64,000 nt of DNA from NCBI GenBank assembly GCA_964344485.1, contig CAYFNF010000002.1, positions 186,001 to 250,000 on the forward strand, written 5' to 3'. This stretch comes from CAYFNF01 sp964344485 (GTDB lineage Bacteria; Patescibacteriota; Patescibacteriia; UBA9570; XYC2-FULL-38-9). The notes below the pieces were generated by a model that was not told the DNA's origin, ran no database searches, and was given only the letters and a program-made list of their open reading frames with translations. Within the stretch, counting starts at the first letter, position 1; every line of letters begins with the position of its first letter. A program made the translations under genes and the position numbers. Shown here piece after piece: positions 50,547 to 59,025 of this stretch.

Positions 50547-51809
50547 CTACGATAAATAGCGAATCCACACATATGCGGTTGATATGATCATCGTGACGAT
50601 CATAATCACAAACCCCATCTTGAAAAAGTCTTTAAACGACATGCGATGACCCGCTTTCTCCGCAAGTCCTGCGCCCACTAAGTTTGCTGATGCACCAATG
50701 ATAGTTCCATTTCCTCCCATGTCTGCCCCGAGTGCCAATGCCCACCATAAAATTTCTATATTCAAATTTGCAGCTCCCAACTCTTGGACTAACGGAATCA
50801 TAGTTGCGACAAATGGAATATTATCAATAAATGCAGAGAAGATCGCTGAGCCCCACATAATCGAGAGCGTGGTTGCGACCATTGATCCTTGTGTTACATC
50901 TAACAATCCATGTGCCAGCATATCAATAAACCCAACGTGCTCGATTCCAGCAACTAACACAAACAACCCTGCAAAGAATACAATCGTTGTCCACTCTAAT
51001 TCTTTTAGAATCTCTTCAGGATGTGTGTTTGTAATCACCAAGAGCAGTCCAGCACCGAATAATGCAATAGTTGCGGCCTCTAAATGTAACACTCCGTGAA
51101 ACAGGAAGCCGATAATCGTGATACCCAAGACCACTAATGACTTCACCAGCAGTTTCTTGTCTTTCAGAGACGACCGAGCATCAAATTCCATGATCCGTTT
51201 CTTGAGCTCTTCTGTGGTTTGAATGTGCTTTTTATACACTAAAGCAAGAATAACTAGAACAACTGGTGACATAATAATCACAATCGGAGCTAAGTTGATA
51301 ATAAAATCCATAAACGATAACCCTGCTGCTGAACCGATCAGAATATTTGGCGGATCTCCAATTAGTGTTGCAGTACCACCGACATTGGACATAATAATCT
51401 CTGCTATCAGCAATGGAATTGGATTAATACGCAAGTTATCGGCAATAACAAACGTCACAGGAGCGATCAACATTATAGTAGTGACGTTGTCGAGTAGAGC
51501 TGAAAAGACTGCGGTAATCAGAGATAGGTAAATGAGAATCCGTATTGGATCACCTTTAGCCACTTTTGCTGCGCGAATCGCTACATACTGAAACAACCCG
51601 GTCTTTTTAGTGATCAACACTAAAATCATCATGCCCATTAATAAACCGATGGTATTGAAATCAATAGCAGCAAATGCGTCTTTTTGGTGAAGGATACCCA
51701 ACGCCACCATTAACACACCGCCGGCCAAAGCAACAGTGGTCCTGTGGATGCGCTCTGAAACAATGACAATATACGCAACTATGAAAATGGTAACTGCAAG
51801 TGCAAACAT
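50547..51809 (-). CDS. ArsB/NhaD-superfamily ion transporter, probable Na+/H+ antiporter
   Basis: A 420-residue membrane protein with about 10-12 helices. It belongs to the ion transporter superfamily that includes NhaD, ArsB and the P protein. Conserved parts are the helix-break LLDNVTTIMLIAPVT, SNVGGTATLIGDPPNILIGSAAG, and their inverted repeat FIDNIPFVATMIPL and DMGGNGTIIGASANLVGAG. The DNVTT and DNIPF pair with the two GN/GD-T loops is typical. The substrate is not certain, but the GDPPNI type and the nearby Na+-type ATPase favour sodium. A CBS protein gene precedes it by 6 nt. Confidence 0.85.
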   Translation of the reverse strand: MFALAVTIFIVAYIVIVSERIHRTTVALAGGVLMVALGILHQKDAFAAIDFNTIGLLMGMMILVLITKKTGLFQYVAIRAAKVAKGDPIRILIYLSLITAVFSALLDNVTTIMLIAPVTFVIADNLRINPIPLLIAEIIMSNVGGTATLIGDPPNILIGSAAGLSFMDFIINLAPIVIIMSPVVLVILALVYKKHIQTTEELKKRIMEFDARSSLKDKKLLVKSLVVLGITIIGFLFHGVLHLEAATIALFGAGLLLVITNTHPEEILKELEWTTIVFFAGLFVLVAGIEHVGFIDMLAHGLLDVTQGSMVATTLSIMWGSAIFSAFIDNIPFVATMIPLVQELGAANLNIEILWWALALGADMGGNGTIIGASANLVGAGLAEKAGHRMSFKDFFKMGFVIMIVTMIISTAYVWIRYLS

Positions 51810-51815
51810 ATTGTA

Positions 51816-52283
51816 TTAATTTGGATCGTCGTGCATATGAACAATGGACGCCATTGCACGTTTAATATCAGTACGTGAAACTAAGCCAGCCAATTTATCA
51901 TCTGCATTCATCACTGGAATGTATCTGAAGTTGTACTTTGATGCTAAAGTCGCGACTTTAATAAAACGGTCATCCTCTCGCACACAGACACCATTGAATT
52001 TCTCCATCATATCAATCACTGGAATATGCAATGCAGCAGAGACGGACTTATGAAACACTCCTTCTGGCTCATACTGAGCAAGGTCAGGATTCTCTCGCAA
52101 GTACTGCGGCGTCATATGATTTATGAGATGAAACGAGTCTATAGCTCCAACCGGCGCGTTATTCTTATCAATAACTATTAAACCGTTTGTCTTATTGCTG
52201 ATCATGGTCTTTAACGCATCTCGGAACGTTGCATCATCAGAGATAGTGACTATCTGATTCCGCATATGTTCTTTTACTAGCAT
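51816..52283 (-). CDS. CBS-domain protein linked to the ion transporter
   Basis: A 155-residue protein made of two CBS motifs (VKEHMRNQIVTISDDATFRDALKTM, and FIKVATLASKYNFRYIPVMNADDKLAGLVSRTDI). CBS pairs bind adenosine nucleotides and often sense energy state. Being co-transcribed with the transporter, it may regulate it; this is inference. It has no clear Shine-Dalgarno. A 10-codon ORF with a strong one ends 9 nt upstream. Confidence 0.85.
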   Translation of the reverse strand: MLVKEHMRNQIVTISDDATFRDALKTMISNKTNGLIVIDKNNAPVGAIDSFHLINHMTPQYLRENPDLAQYEPEGVFHKSVSAALHIPVIDMMEKFNGVCVREDDRFIKVATLASKYNFRYIPVMNADDKLAGLVSRTDIKRAMASIVHMHDDPN

Positions 52284-52292
52284 AATATTGAA

Positions 52293-52325
52293 TCAATAAT
52301 GATAAATGATAATACGCCCTTTCAT
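52293..52325 (-). CDS. Possible 10-codon leader ORF upstream of the CBS gene
   Basis: ATG AAA GGG ... TGA encodes MKGRIIIYHY behind AAAGGAG with 6-nt spacing, the best Shine-Dalgarno in this region. It ends 9 nt before the CBS ATG, so terminating ribosomes could reinitiate there. A promoter TTACAT-18-TATAAA (52340-52369) lies just upstream. It is too short to prove by sequence. Confidence 0.3.
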   Translation of the reverse strand: MKGRIIIYHY

Positions 52326-52400
52326 AGTCTACTCCTTTATTTATAAAAAACACACCCTGAAACATGTAATGTTATCCACATCCTTACAAGAAAGTGATCA

Positions 52401-52429
52401 TTGACGTTTATTTTTCATGCCTGTAGAAT
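52401..52429 (+). promoter_or_regulatory. Promoter of the A/V-ATPase operon
   Basis: TTGACG (52401-52406), 17-nt spacer, TAGAAT (52424-52429), giving a ~50-nt leader before the first subunit gene at 52486. Confidence 0.7.
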
Positions 52430-52485
52430 AGAGCCCGCTTGCTATCTACATATCAAGTAATCAAAATTGACTTTTTTAAAAAAAT

Positions 52486-52818
52486 ATGGCGAAAAATACT
52501 ACGGTAATTGATCAAATCAAACAAGAAGAGGAAAAATCTGATCAAGAGCTAGACAAAGCAAATCAGCAGGTAGAAAAAGAACTACAGGAATTAAAGAACG
52601 CACATGAAGAACGACTGTTAGATATTGATGAGATGGTTGAACAGGAAAAGAAACAGATTTTAGAGAAAGCCAAGCAAGATATCTCAGCAAAAAAGAAGGA
52701 ATTTGATTCAAATCAAGAGCAAGCACTGCAGAAACTGGAAGGAATTTCCGATGACCAGATCAAGAAAATTGCTAGCGATGTAGTGAAGCAGATTATTAGT
52801 GGAGCCTCCCAAGCATAG
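52486..52818 (+). CDS. A/V-type ATPase peripheral-stalk subunit (H/G-like)
   Basis: A 110-residue, highly charged continuous helix (DQELDKANQQVEKELQELKN through AKKKEFDSNQEQAL), as in archaeal AhaH or V-ATPase subunit G, which pairs with subunit E to form the stator stalk. It is the first gene of the operon and 1 nt upstream of atpI, the usual place for this subunit. Confidence 0.8.
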   Translation: MAKNTTVIDQIKQEEEKSDQELDKANQQVEKELQELKNAHEERLLDIDEMVEQEKKQILEKAKQDISAKKKEFDSNQEQALQKLEGISDDQIKKIASDVVKQIISGASQA

Positions 52819-52819
52819 T

Positions 52820-54775
52820 ATGGCTGTAGCTGAAGTAAAAAAATTACAACTTGTTGCGTTAAACAACTATAGAGACGAGATTGTTGAACTGCTTCAAGAG
52901 AGTGAAGCAGTTGAATTAATAGGAGAGACAGAACAAGAATCGCTGATTCAGTCTTTAGAATACGATATTGCGCAGATCGATTTCTCTATTCAGCTGATCT
53001 CAGAACACCACGAAGAAAAAACCGCTTTCATAGAAAAGCTGCGTGGTGGTAAAATTCGACTCACCAAAGAGGAAATTGAAAAAAGTGTAGAATCATTTGA
53101 ATACAAAAAGATTACTGAGGAGCTAACGGAGATTGATGCAAAACTGACAGAAGCACGGAACATTATTAATAAGAACAACCAGGAGATTGAAATTCTCACT
53201 CCATGGGTTGAACTGCAGACTCCTCCGGTACAATTCAAAGAAACAAAAATGGCTGGTGTTGCGCTAGGCATTTTTAAAACCGAAGACTTTGACGCGTTCA
53301 AACAAAAGGTTTCTTCCATGGAGAACCAGATTGAAATCAATATTGTCTCACGGAATGAAAAATCTACGTACGTGATGATCGTGTTTACTGAAGCTGTTGG
53401 TGAGCAGATGCAGCAACTACTGAATGAGTACCGATTCGAAGCAACGGATCTTCCGTATGAAGACGACAAGCCAAAACATGTGATTGAAAAACTCAAGAAA
53501 GAGATTACAGAAGCAGAAAACACCATTCAAGAACAAGAGAAAGTTGTTGCGACATACGGTAAGCATGTAGAAAAGCTCAAAATTACACATGATTTTCTCT
53601 CCTGGCAGAAAGATCAGAAAGAAGCGGAGCGATACATTGAACACACAAAACGGACATTCATTATTCGATTTTGGATTCAATCAAACAGCATTCCTGTATT
53701 GGAAAAACAGCTGACAAAGATTACGCCAAATTTTGTTACCACAGAGCTAGAAAAGAATGAGGAAGAAGAAATTCCTGTCCCATTAAAGAACTCTTCACTG
53801 TTCACACCGTTTGAACAAGTCACGAACATCTATGGTGTACCAAAGAACAACGAACCTGATCCAACACCATTATTAGCACCATTTTTCGTGGTGTATTTTG
53901 GTCTAGCACTCACTGACGCAGCATATGGAATTATTCTTGCAGTTGGAGCATATCTGGCTATTAAAATTTTAAAGATACCGAAAGAGAACCAGAAATTGTT
54001 TATGGTGTTGTTCTGGGGCGGTGTGTCCACATTCATCTTTGGCGCATTATTCGGTGGATGGTTCGGCATTGATATCAATGTCATGCCTGAAGCCATTGGA
54101 AATGTCCTCAAGTCCGTACGCGTTATGGATCCACTCGCAAACCCTATTGCAGTGTTACTACTTACTTTGGTTCTTGGAATTATTCAGATTATGATCGGTA
54201 TCGGTATTAAAGGATATTGGGATATTAAACAGAAAAAAGTTAAAGATGCATTACTAGACTCTGGTACATGGCTCTATTTCTTAACATCAATTATTCTCTG
54301 GATCCTAGCGACTGTCGAAATATTCCCAGTAGAAACAAAGCCTGTGTTCCAGTACATGATCTACGCTGGTGTGCTTCTACTCATCCTTACTCAGGGTAGA
54401 GATAAAAAGAATCCAGTGATGAAGATTGTGAGCGGTGTTCTCAGCTTATACGGTTTAGTTGGCTACTTCTCTGATGTACTCTCCTACTCTCGTCTACTCG
54501 CGCTCGGACTCTCTACAGCAATTATTGCATCAGTTGTGAACCTCGTAGCATTCTTATTCAAAGATATGATTCCATGGGCAGCTGTTGGTTGGGTGGTTGC
54601 AATTGTTATTTTGATTGGTGGTCATATCTTTAACCTAGGAATTAACGTCCTCGGCGCATACATTCACTCAGGTCGTCTGCAATTCGTTGAATTCTTTCCA
54701 AAATTCATGGAAGGTGGCGGTCGACGGTTTAAGCCGTTCCATCGAGACAGCAAATACGTCCAGCTCGTAGATTAG
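52820..54775 (+). CDS. atpI: A/V-type ATPase subunit I/a
   Basis: A 651-residue membrane subunit. Residues ~1-330 are a soluble, coiled-coil arm (VEIPV-like stator contacts). Residues ~340-640 contain about seven transmembrane helices with FFVVYFGLALTDAAYGIIL, FGALFGGWFGI, LSYSRLLALGLSTAIIASVVN (the essential Arg of the ion channel) and GHIFNLGINVLGAYIHSGRLQFVEFF. The start ATG at 52820 begins MAVAEVKK. It forms the half-channels next to the c-ring. Confidence 0.95.
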   Translation: MAVAEVKKLQLVALNNYRDEIVELLQESEAVELIGETEQESLIQSLEYDIAQIDFSIQLISEHHEEKTAFIEKLRGGKIRLTKEEIEKSVESFEYKKITEELTEIDAKLTEARNIINKNNQEIEILTPWVELQTPPVQFKETKMAGVALGIFKTEDFDAFKQKVSSMENQIEINIVSRNEKSTYVMIVFTEAVGEQMQQLLNEYRFEATDLPYEDDKPKHVIEKLKKEITEAENTIQEQEKVVATYGKHVEKLKITHDFLSWQKDQKEAERYIEHTKRTFIIRFWIQSNSIPVLEKQLTKITPNFVTTELEKNEEEEIPVPLKNSSLFTPFEQVTNIYGVPKNNEPDPTPLLAPFFVVYFGLALTDAAYGIILAVGAYLAIKILKIPKENQKLFMVLFWGGVSTFIFGALFGGWFGIDINVMPEAIGNVLKSVRVMDPLANPIAVLLLTLVLGIIQIMIGIGIKGYWDIKQKKVKDALLDSGTWLYFLTSIILWILATVEIFPVETKPVFQYMIYAGVLLLILTQGRDKKNPVMKIVSGVLSLYGLVGYFSDVLSYSRLLALGLSTAIIASVVNLVAFLFKDMIPWAAVGWVVAIVILIGGHIFNLGINVLGAYIHSGRLQFVEFFPKFMEGGGRRFKPFHRDSKYVQLVD

Positions 54776-54783
54776 CTCTATAG

Positions 54784-54816
54784 CTGGTGCTTCATGATGT
54801 AGTCATGAGGCACTAG
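54784..54816 (+). promoter_or_regulatory. Strong intercistronic hairpin before the c-subunit gene
   Basis: Bases 54784-54797 pair with 54803-54816 in an unbroken 14-bp stem (two G-U) with loop TGTAG. No T-run follows, so it is not a terminator. An alternative hairpin CTAGG/CCTAG (54813-54828) competes with its base. It lies in the only long gap (91 nt) of the operon. It may stabilise or process the mRNA so that c-subunit is made in excess. Confidence 0.6.
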
Positions 54817-54866
54817 GGATAGACCTAGAAATACGCATAATAAGTAAAATAAGTAAGAAATACATT

Positions 54867-55337
54867 ATGTTAGGATTAGCACTCGCAGTATTCGGAGCAG
54901 CACTCGCTGTCGGTCTTGCTGGCACAGGCTCAGCACTCGGCATGGGAACTGCTGGTCAAACTGGTACTGGCGTTGTATCAGAAGACCCTGAAAAATTCGG
55001 AAAGGTTCTGCTATTAGAAGCATTGCCTGGTACGCAGGGTATTTACGGTTTTCTTGCAGCAATTATGGTGTTGCAAAAAGTCGGGTTACTCGGAGGAGAA
55101 GTTGTAGAGATCTCTACTGAAGTAGGATGGCAATTATTCTTCGCAAGTCTTCCAATTGCGATTACTGGATTAACTTCAGGACTGATGCAGGGTCGTGTAT
55201 CTGCAGGAGGCATGGGAATCGTTGCGAAAAAACCAGGAGAGTCTGGTAAAGGAATCGTGCTCTCAGCTATGGTAGAAACCTACGCTGTTATCGGTTTACT
55301 CGCTACCATTCTGTTGATCACTGGAATTCAAGTATAA
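54867..55337 (+). CDS. atpK: A/V-type ATPase subunit K (c-ring), Na+-type signature
   Basis: A 156-residue proteolipid with four transmembrane helices (two fused hairpins). The first hairpin has LPGTQG (residues 53-58), the second has Q108 in GLMQGR and E137 in AMVETYA. These match Enterococcus hirae NtpK L61, T64, Q65, Q110 and E139 in type and nearly in spacing. They form the Na+ site there. An extra Glu (E51) precedes LPGTQG. The ring carries the coupling ion. Confidence 0.95.
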   Translation: MLGLALAVFGAALAVGLAGTGSALGMGTAGQTGTGVVSEDPEKFGKVLLLEALPGTQGIYGFLAAIMVLQKVGLLGGEVVEISTEVGWQLFFASLPIAITGLTSGLMQGRVSAGGMGIVAKKPGESGKGIVLSAMVETYAVIGLLATILLITGIQV

Positions 55338-55343
55338 AAAACA

Positions 55344-55910
55344 ATGGCACTTTCTGACATCTTGCAAACAATTAACAAGGAAACAGTTGCGGCTATTGAA
55401 GAAGCTCGAAAACAAGGTGAGGAGAAAAAGAAAGAACTTCAAGCAGAGCTGGACAAAGAACTGGAATCAAAAAAAAGCGAATACGTAAAAAGAATTGAGT
55501 ATCGCGCGAATAAAAAGATTTCACAAGCAGCATGGGAGTTCACTTCTCGCCTTCAAACCGCAGTCTTACAACGAAAGAAGCAACTCATTGATCAGGTCTT
55601 TGAGCAAGCACAAACAGAACTCACTGCGCTCTCAGAAAAAGATCATGTTGAGCTACTTGCGGCACTCTTTTCGTCGCTTCCATCTTTGGAAAAAGATGCA
55701 ACCGTTCTTTCTGCATCAGGGAGCTCAAAGCTGATAGAACAAGCGATGAAGCAAGCGAATTGCTCTTTAGAGCGTTCCAACGATACGGTTGAAGCAATTG
55801 GCGGATTCGTTGTTCAAACCGAAGATATGAATATTGATATGACCTTTGAATCTCTGATTAAGGCATATCGTTCTGATCATGAAGCTGAAGTAGCAGCAAA
55901 ACTATTCTAA
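55344..55910 (+). CDS. atpE: A/V-type ATPase subunit E
   Basis: A 188-residue stator subunit with a long charged N-terminal helix (VAAIEEARKQGEEKKKELQAELDKE style) and a globular C-terminal half (AIGGFVVQTEDMNIDMTFESLI), the typical subunit E end. It follows atpK by 6 nt and precedes subunit C by 5 nt. Confidence 0.9.
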   Translation: MALSDILQTINKETVAAIEEARKQGEEKKKELQAELDKELESKKSEYVKRIEYRANKKISQAAWEFTSRLQTAVLQRKKQLIDQVFEQAQTELTALSEKDHVELLAALFSSLPSLEKDATVLSASGSSKLIEQAMKQANCSLERSNDTVEAIGGFVVQTEDMNIDMTFESLIKAYRSDHEAEVAAKLF

Positions 55911-55915
55911 ACTGT

Positions 55916-56893
55916 ATGTCGTTATACGCATTTTTATCCGGAAAAATTCGTGTTCTTGAGAATAACCTCTTGAACCAGATGGACGTGGATCGCATGGTTG
56001 ATGCACCGGATTTTGATTCTGCATTCAAAGCGCTGAACGATACTGATTACGGTGCGCATCTTCTCGATGTAGAGCCGCATCAGTTTCAAGACGCTTTAGA
56101 TCAAGACTTTCGATCTGTGCGAGAGCTGATGATGCAATGGATTGAAGACAAGCACTTAATGGAGTTTATGTTCCTGCAGTTTGATGCGCATAACGTCAAG
56201 CTCTACTTCAAAGCAAAGCAAGTTGCTGAGTCTGATTCCCAGATGACCGTTGATCCATATACTCTGCCGATCGGTTTGACTGACCCTGAACTAGTCAAAC
56301 AGATCATCTTAGATGAACAAGCAGAATTAGTTATTCATCCAACTACTGATCGGTTGATTAAAGATAGTCTTGAGCGCATGAACGCTGAACCGAACGGATT
56401 TGAGATCGATTCAACAGTGGATCGCATTCTTCTCAACCTTCTCGATGAACGTATCGCAGAGATAACAAACCCTATTATCCGTGACCTCTATCGTATTCAA
56501 AAAGATACGATCTGGCTAAAGACGTTCCTGCGTGCAAAACGCATGAATAAAGAGATGCATGAAGTTGAAAAGATACTACCAAGTCGATTCTCTCGGTACT
56601 ATCAGTTAGATGAGGAACAGGCAATTCAAGGACTGTCGCTCACTCCAGCGTTACGAAAAGCAGCAGAGGGGTACTTGGAACATAAGCAGCTATGGCAGTT
56701 AGAGAAAGAACTAGAAGAAGCTGAACTTTCGGTCATCCGACGCGCAAAATACAAAACCAATGGAATTGAACCAGTAGTGGGTTACTTCTATGCAAAGAAA
56801 AACGCAGTTCGGAATATTCGACTGATCCTCACTGGAAAGATGAATAGTATTGATGCAGCTGAAATTAAGAAGCGTGTAAGAGAACTCTATTAG
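55916..56893 (+). CDS. atpC: A/V-type ATPase subunit C (V-ATPase d-like)
   Basis: A 325-residue helical protein. It has the family features of the funnel-shaped subunit that links the central rotor to the c-ring: an N-terminal AFLSGKIRVLENNLLNQMDVD, an internal repeat of helical units, and the C-terminal GIEPVVGYFYAKKNAVRNIRLILTGK. Position between E and F is standard. Confidence 0.92.
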   Translation: MSLYAFLSGKIRVLENNLLNQMDVDRMVDAPDFDSAFKALNDTDYGAHLLDVEPHQFQDALDQDFRSVRELMMQWIEDKHLMEFMFLQFDAHNVKLYFKAKQVAESDSQMTVDPYTLPIGLTDPELVKQIILDEQAELVIHPTTDRLIKDSLERMNAEPNGFEIDSTVDRILLNLLDERIAEITNPIIRDLYRIQKDTIWLKTFLRAKRMNKEMHEVEKILPSRFSRYYQLDEEQAIQGLSLTPALRKAAEGYLEHKQLWQLEKELEEAELSVIRRAKYKTNGIEPVVGYFYAKKNAVRNIRLILTGKMNSIDAAEIKKRVRELY

Positions 56894-56894
56894 T

Positions 56895-57215
56895 ATGAAG
56901 GATTATAAAATAGCAATTTTAGGCAGCCACGACTCTATTCTAGGCTTTAAAGGTCTGGGGCTAGATGTATTTGGTGTTGCAACCGAAGAAGATGGCGTGA
57001 AAGCGCTGGATGAAATACAGAGCGCGGGAACGCACGCTGTTTTACTTATTACAGAGGATTGGGCAAAGACCTTGGAAAAACGCTTAGAGAAACTCAAAGG
57101 CCAAGCGTTGCCAGCAATCCTCCCTATCCCCTCTCAACAAGGAGCAACTGGTGAAGGGTTAAAAAACCTTTCTCGCATTGTTGAACAAGCTGTGGGATCT
57201 GACATTATTGGATAA
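56895..57215 (+). CDS. atpF: A/V-type ATPase subunit F
   Basis: A 106-residue Rossmann-like protein (YKIAILGSHDSILGFKGLGLDVF, AVLLITEDWAKTL, LPAILPIPSQQG). It docks on the central stalk and may regulate activity. It starts 1 nt after the subunit C stop. Confidence 0.92.
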   Translation: MKDYKIAILGSHDSILGFKGLGLDVFGVATEEDGVKALDEIQSAGTHAVLLITEDWAKTLEKRLEKLKGQALPAILPIPSQQGATGEGLKNLSRIVEQAVGSDIIG

Positions 57216-57248
57216 TATTGAAATAATTAATATCAAATAACATAAATT

Positions 57249-59006
57249 ATGAAGCACGGAACGATTACAAAAGTAGCAGGACCACTCGTCGTTGCAAACG
57301 GTATGAGCGAAGCAAGAATGTACGAAGTGGTGAAAGTTTCGGAGGGAAAACTTGTTGGAGAGATTATCGAGCTCCGAGGAGATGAAGCATCTATTCAGGT
57401 GTATGAAGAGACATCAGGTATTGGACCTGGCGAACCGGTCTATCTTACCGGTCAATCACTTTCTGTTGAATTAGGCCCTGGCCTGCTGGAATCTATTTAT
57501 GACGGTGTTCAACGACCTTTAGGCGCAATTGAAGAGCAAGTAGGACCGTACATTACTCGCGGAGTTGAAGCTCCTGGACTGGACCATGAGAGAAAGTGGG
57601 CATTCAAGCCAACGGTAAAGAACGGTGATGAAGTCCAAGGTGGTGATGTTATAGGAGAAGTCGAAGAGACAACGCTAATTACACACAAAGTCATGGTGCC
57701 ACCAAAGATGTCGGGAAAGATCAAAGACATTAAGGAAGGTGAATTTACAATCGATGACACTGTTGCAACGCTAGACTCTGGAGATGAGATTCAAATGATG
57801 CAACGATGGTCTATTCGTCAACCACGACCAGCAAAAGAGAAAATGCTTGCAACAGAGCCGCTAATTACTGGTACTCGCATTATTGACGCGTTCTTCCCTA
57901 TCTTAAAAGGAAGTGCAGGCTGCTCTCCTGGACCATTCGGTTCCGGTAAAACCGTGACACAGCATCAGATTGCGAAATGGTCAGATGCAGAAATTATTCT
58001 GTTTATCGGTTGTGGTGAGCGCGGAAATGAGATGACTGATGTGCTTGTAGAGTTCCCTGAACTGAAGGACCCAAAGAGTGGCGAGCCGCTGATGAAACGA
58101 ACGATTCTTATTGCAAATACCTCAAACATGCCAGTTGCTGCTCGTGAAGCATCTATCTATACAGGAATCACTATTGCTGAGTACTACCGAGACATGGGGT
58201 ACAAAGTAGCGCTCATGGCAGACTCGACATCTCGTTGGGCTGAAGCTATGCGTGAGCTCTCTGGTCGTTTGGAAGAGATGCCTGGTGAAGAAGGATACCC
58301 TGCGTACTTAGGTTCTCGTACCGCGGCGTTCTACGAGCGTGCAGGACAAGTCGTCTGCTTAGGTGATGAAAAGAAAGAACAACGACAAGGGTCATTAACT
58401 GCAATCGGAACTGTCTCCCCTCCTGGTGGAGACCTCTCAGAACCAGTAACACAGAACACCCTGCGTGTGACCAAAGTATTCTGGGCACTGGATGCAGCAC
58501 TTGCATATCGACGTCACTACCCTGCTATTAATTGGCTGAATAGTTATTCCCTGAATATCGATCAAACAAACGAATTCATGGAGAAAGAAGCTGGAGAAGG
58601 TTGGGTAGAAATGCGCACTGAAGCCATGAAACTGCTTCAAGAAGAGTCTGGATTACAAGAGATTGTCCAGCTGGTTGGATTAGATGCACTTTCAGATAAC
58701 GAACAGTTGATTCTGGAGACTACAAAGTCTATTCGCGAGGACTTCTTACAACAAAATGCTTTTGATGAAACTGACGCATTTACCTCTATGAAAAAGATGT
58801 ACCTGATGCTCAAAGCGATTCTTGCGTTCTACAGCCACGGGAAGGCTGCGTTAGAGCGTGGAGTAACCATCCAGCAGATGCGAGAACTGCCGCTACGTGA
58901 AAAGATTGGTCGTGCAAAAAGTACTCCAGAAGAGAAGCATGATGAATTGGAAAGCCTGATTTCAGAGATCGGATCTGCGATTGATTCATTACAAGCTCAA
59001 GATTAA
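57249..59006 (+). CDS. atpA: A/V-type ATPase catalytic subunit A
   Basis: A 585-residue catalytic subunit. It has the N-terminal barrel (HGTITKVAGPLVVANGM), the A-specific non-homologous insert (~residues 110-190), Walker A GPFGSGKTVTQ (~235), the catalytic Glu in FIGCGERGNEMTDVL, LMADSTSRWAEAMRELSGRLEEMPGEEGYPAYL and a helical C-terminal domain. It hydrolyses or makes ATP coupled to ion flow. Confidence 0.97.
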   Translation: MKHGTITKVAGPLVVANGMSEARMYEVVKVSEGKLVGEIIELRGDEASIQVYEETSGIGPGEPVYLTGQSLSVELGPGLLESIYDGVQRPLGAIEEQVGPYITRGVEAPGLDHERKWAFKPTVKNGDEVQGGDVIGEVEETTLITHKVMVPPKMSGKIKDIKEGEFTIDDTVATLDSGDEIQMMQRWSIRQPRPAKEKMLATEPLITGTRIIDAFFPILKGSAGCSPGPFGSGKTVTQHQIAKWSDAEIILFIGCGERGNEMTDVLVEFPELKDPKSGEPLMKRTILIANTSNMPVAAREASIYTGITIAEYYRDMGYKVALMADSTSRWAEAMRELSGRLEEMPGEEGYPAYLGSRTAAFYERAGQVVCLGDEKKEQRQGSLTAIGTVSPPGGDLSEPVTQNTLRVTKVFWALDAALAYRRHYPAINWLNSYSLNIDQTNEFMEKEAGEGWVEMRTEAMKLLQEESGLQEIVQLVGLDALSDNEQLILETTKSIREDFLQQNAFDETDAFTSMKKMYLMLKAILAFYSHGKAALERGVTIQQMRELPLREKIGRAKSTPEEKHDELESLISEIGSAIDSLQAQD

Positions 59007-59025
59007 TTAATATTTCTCTATAGAT

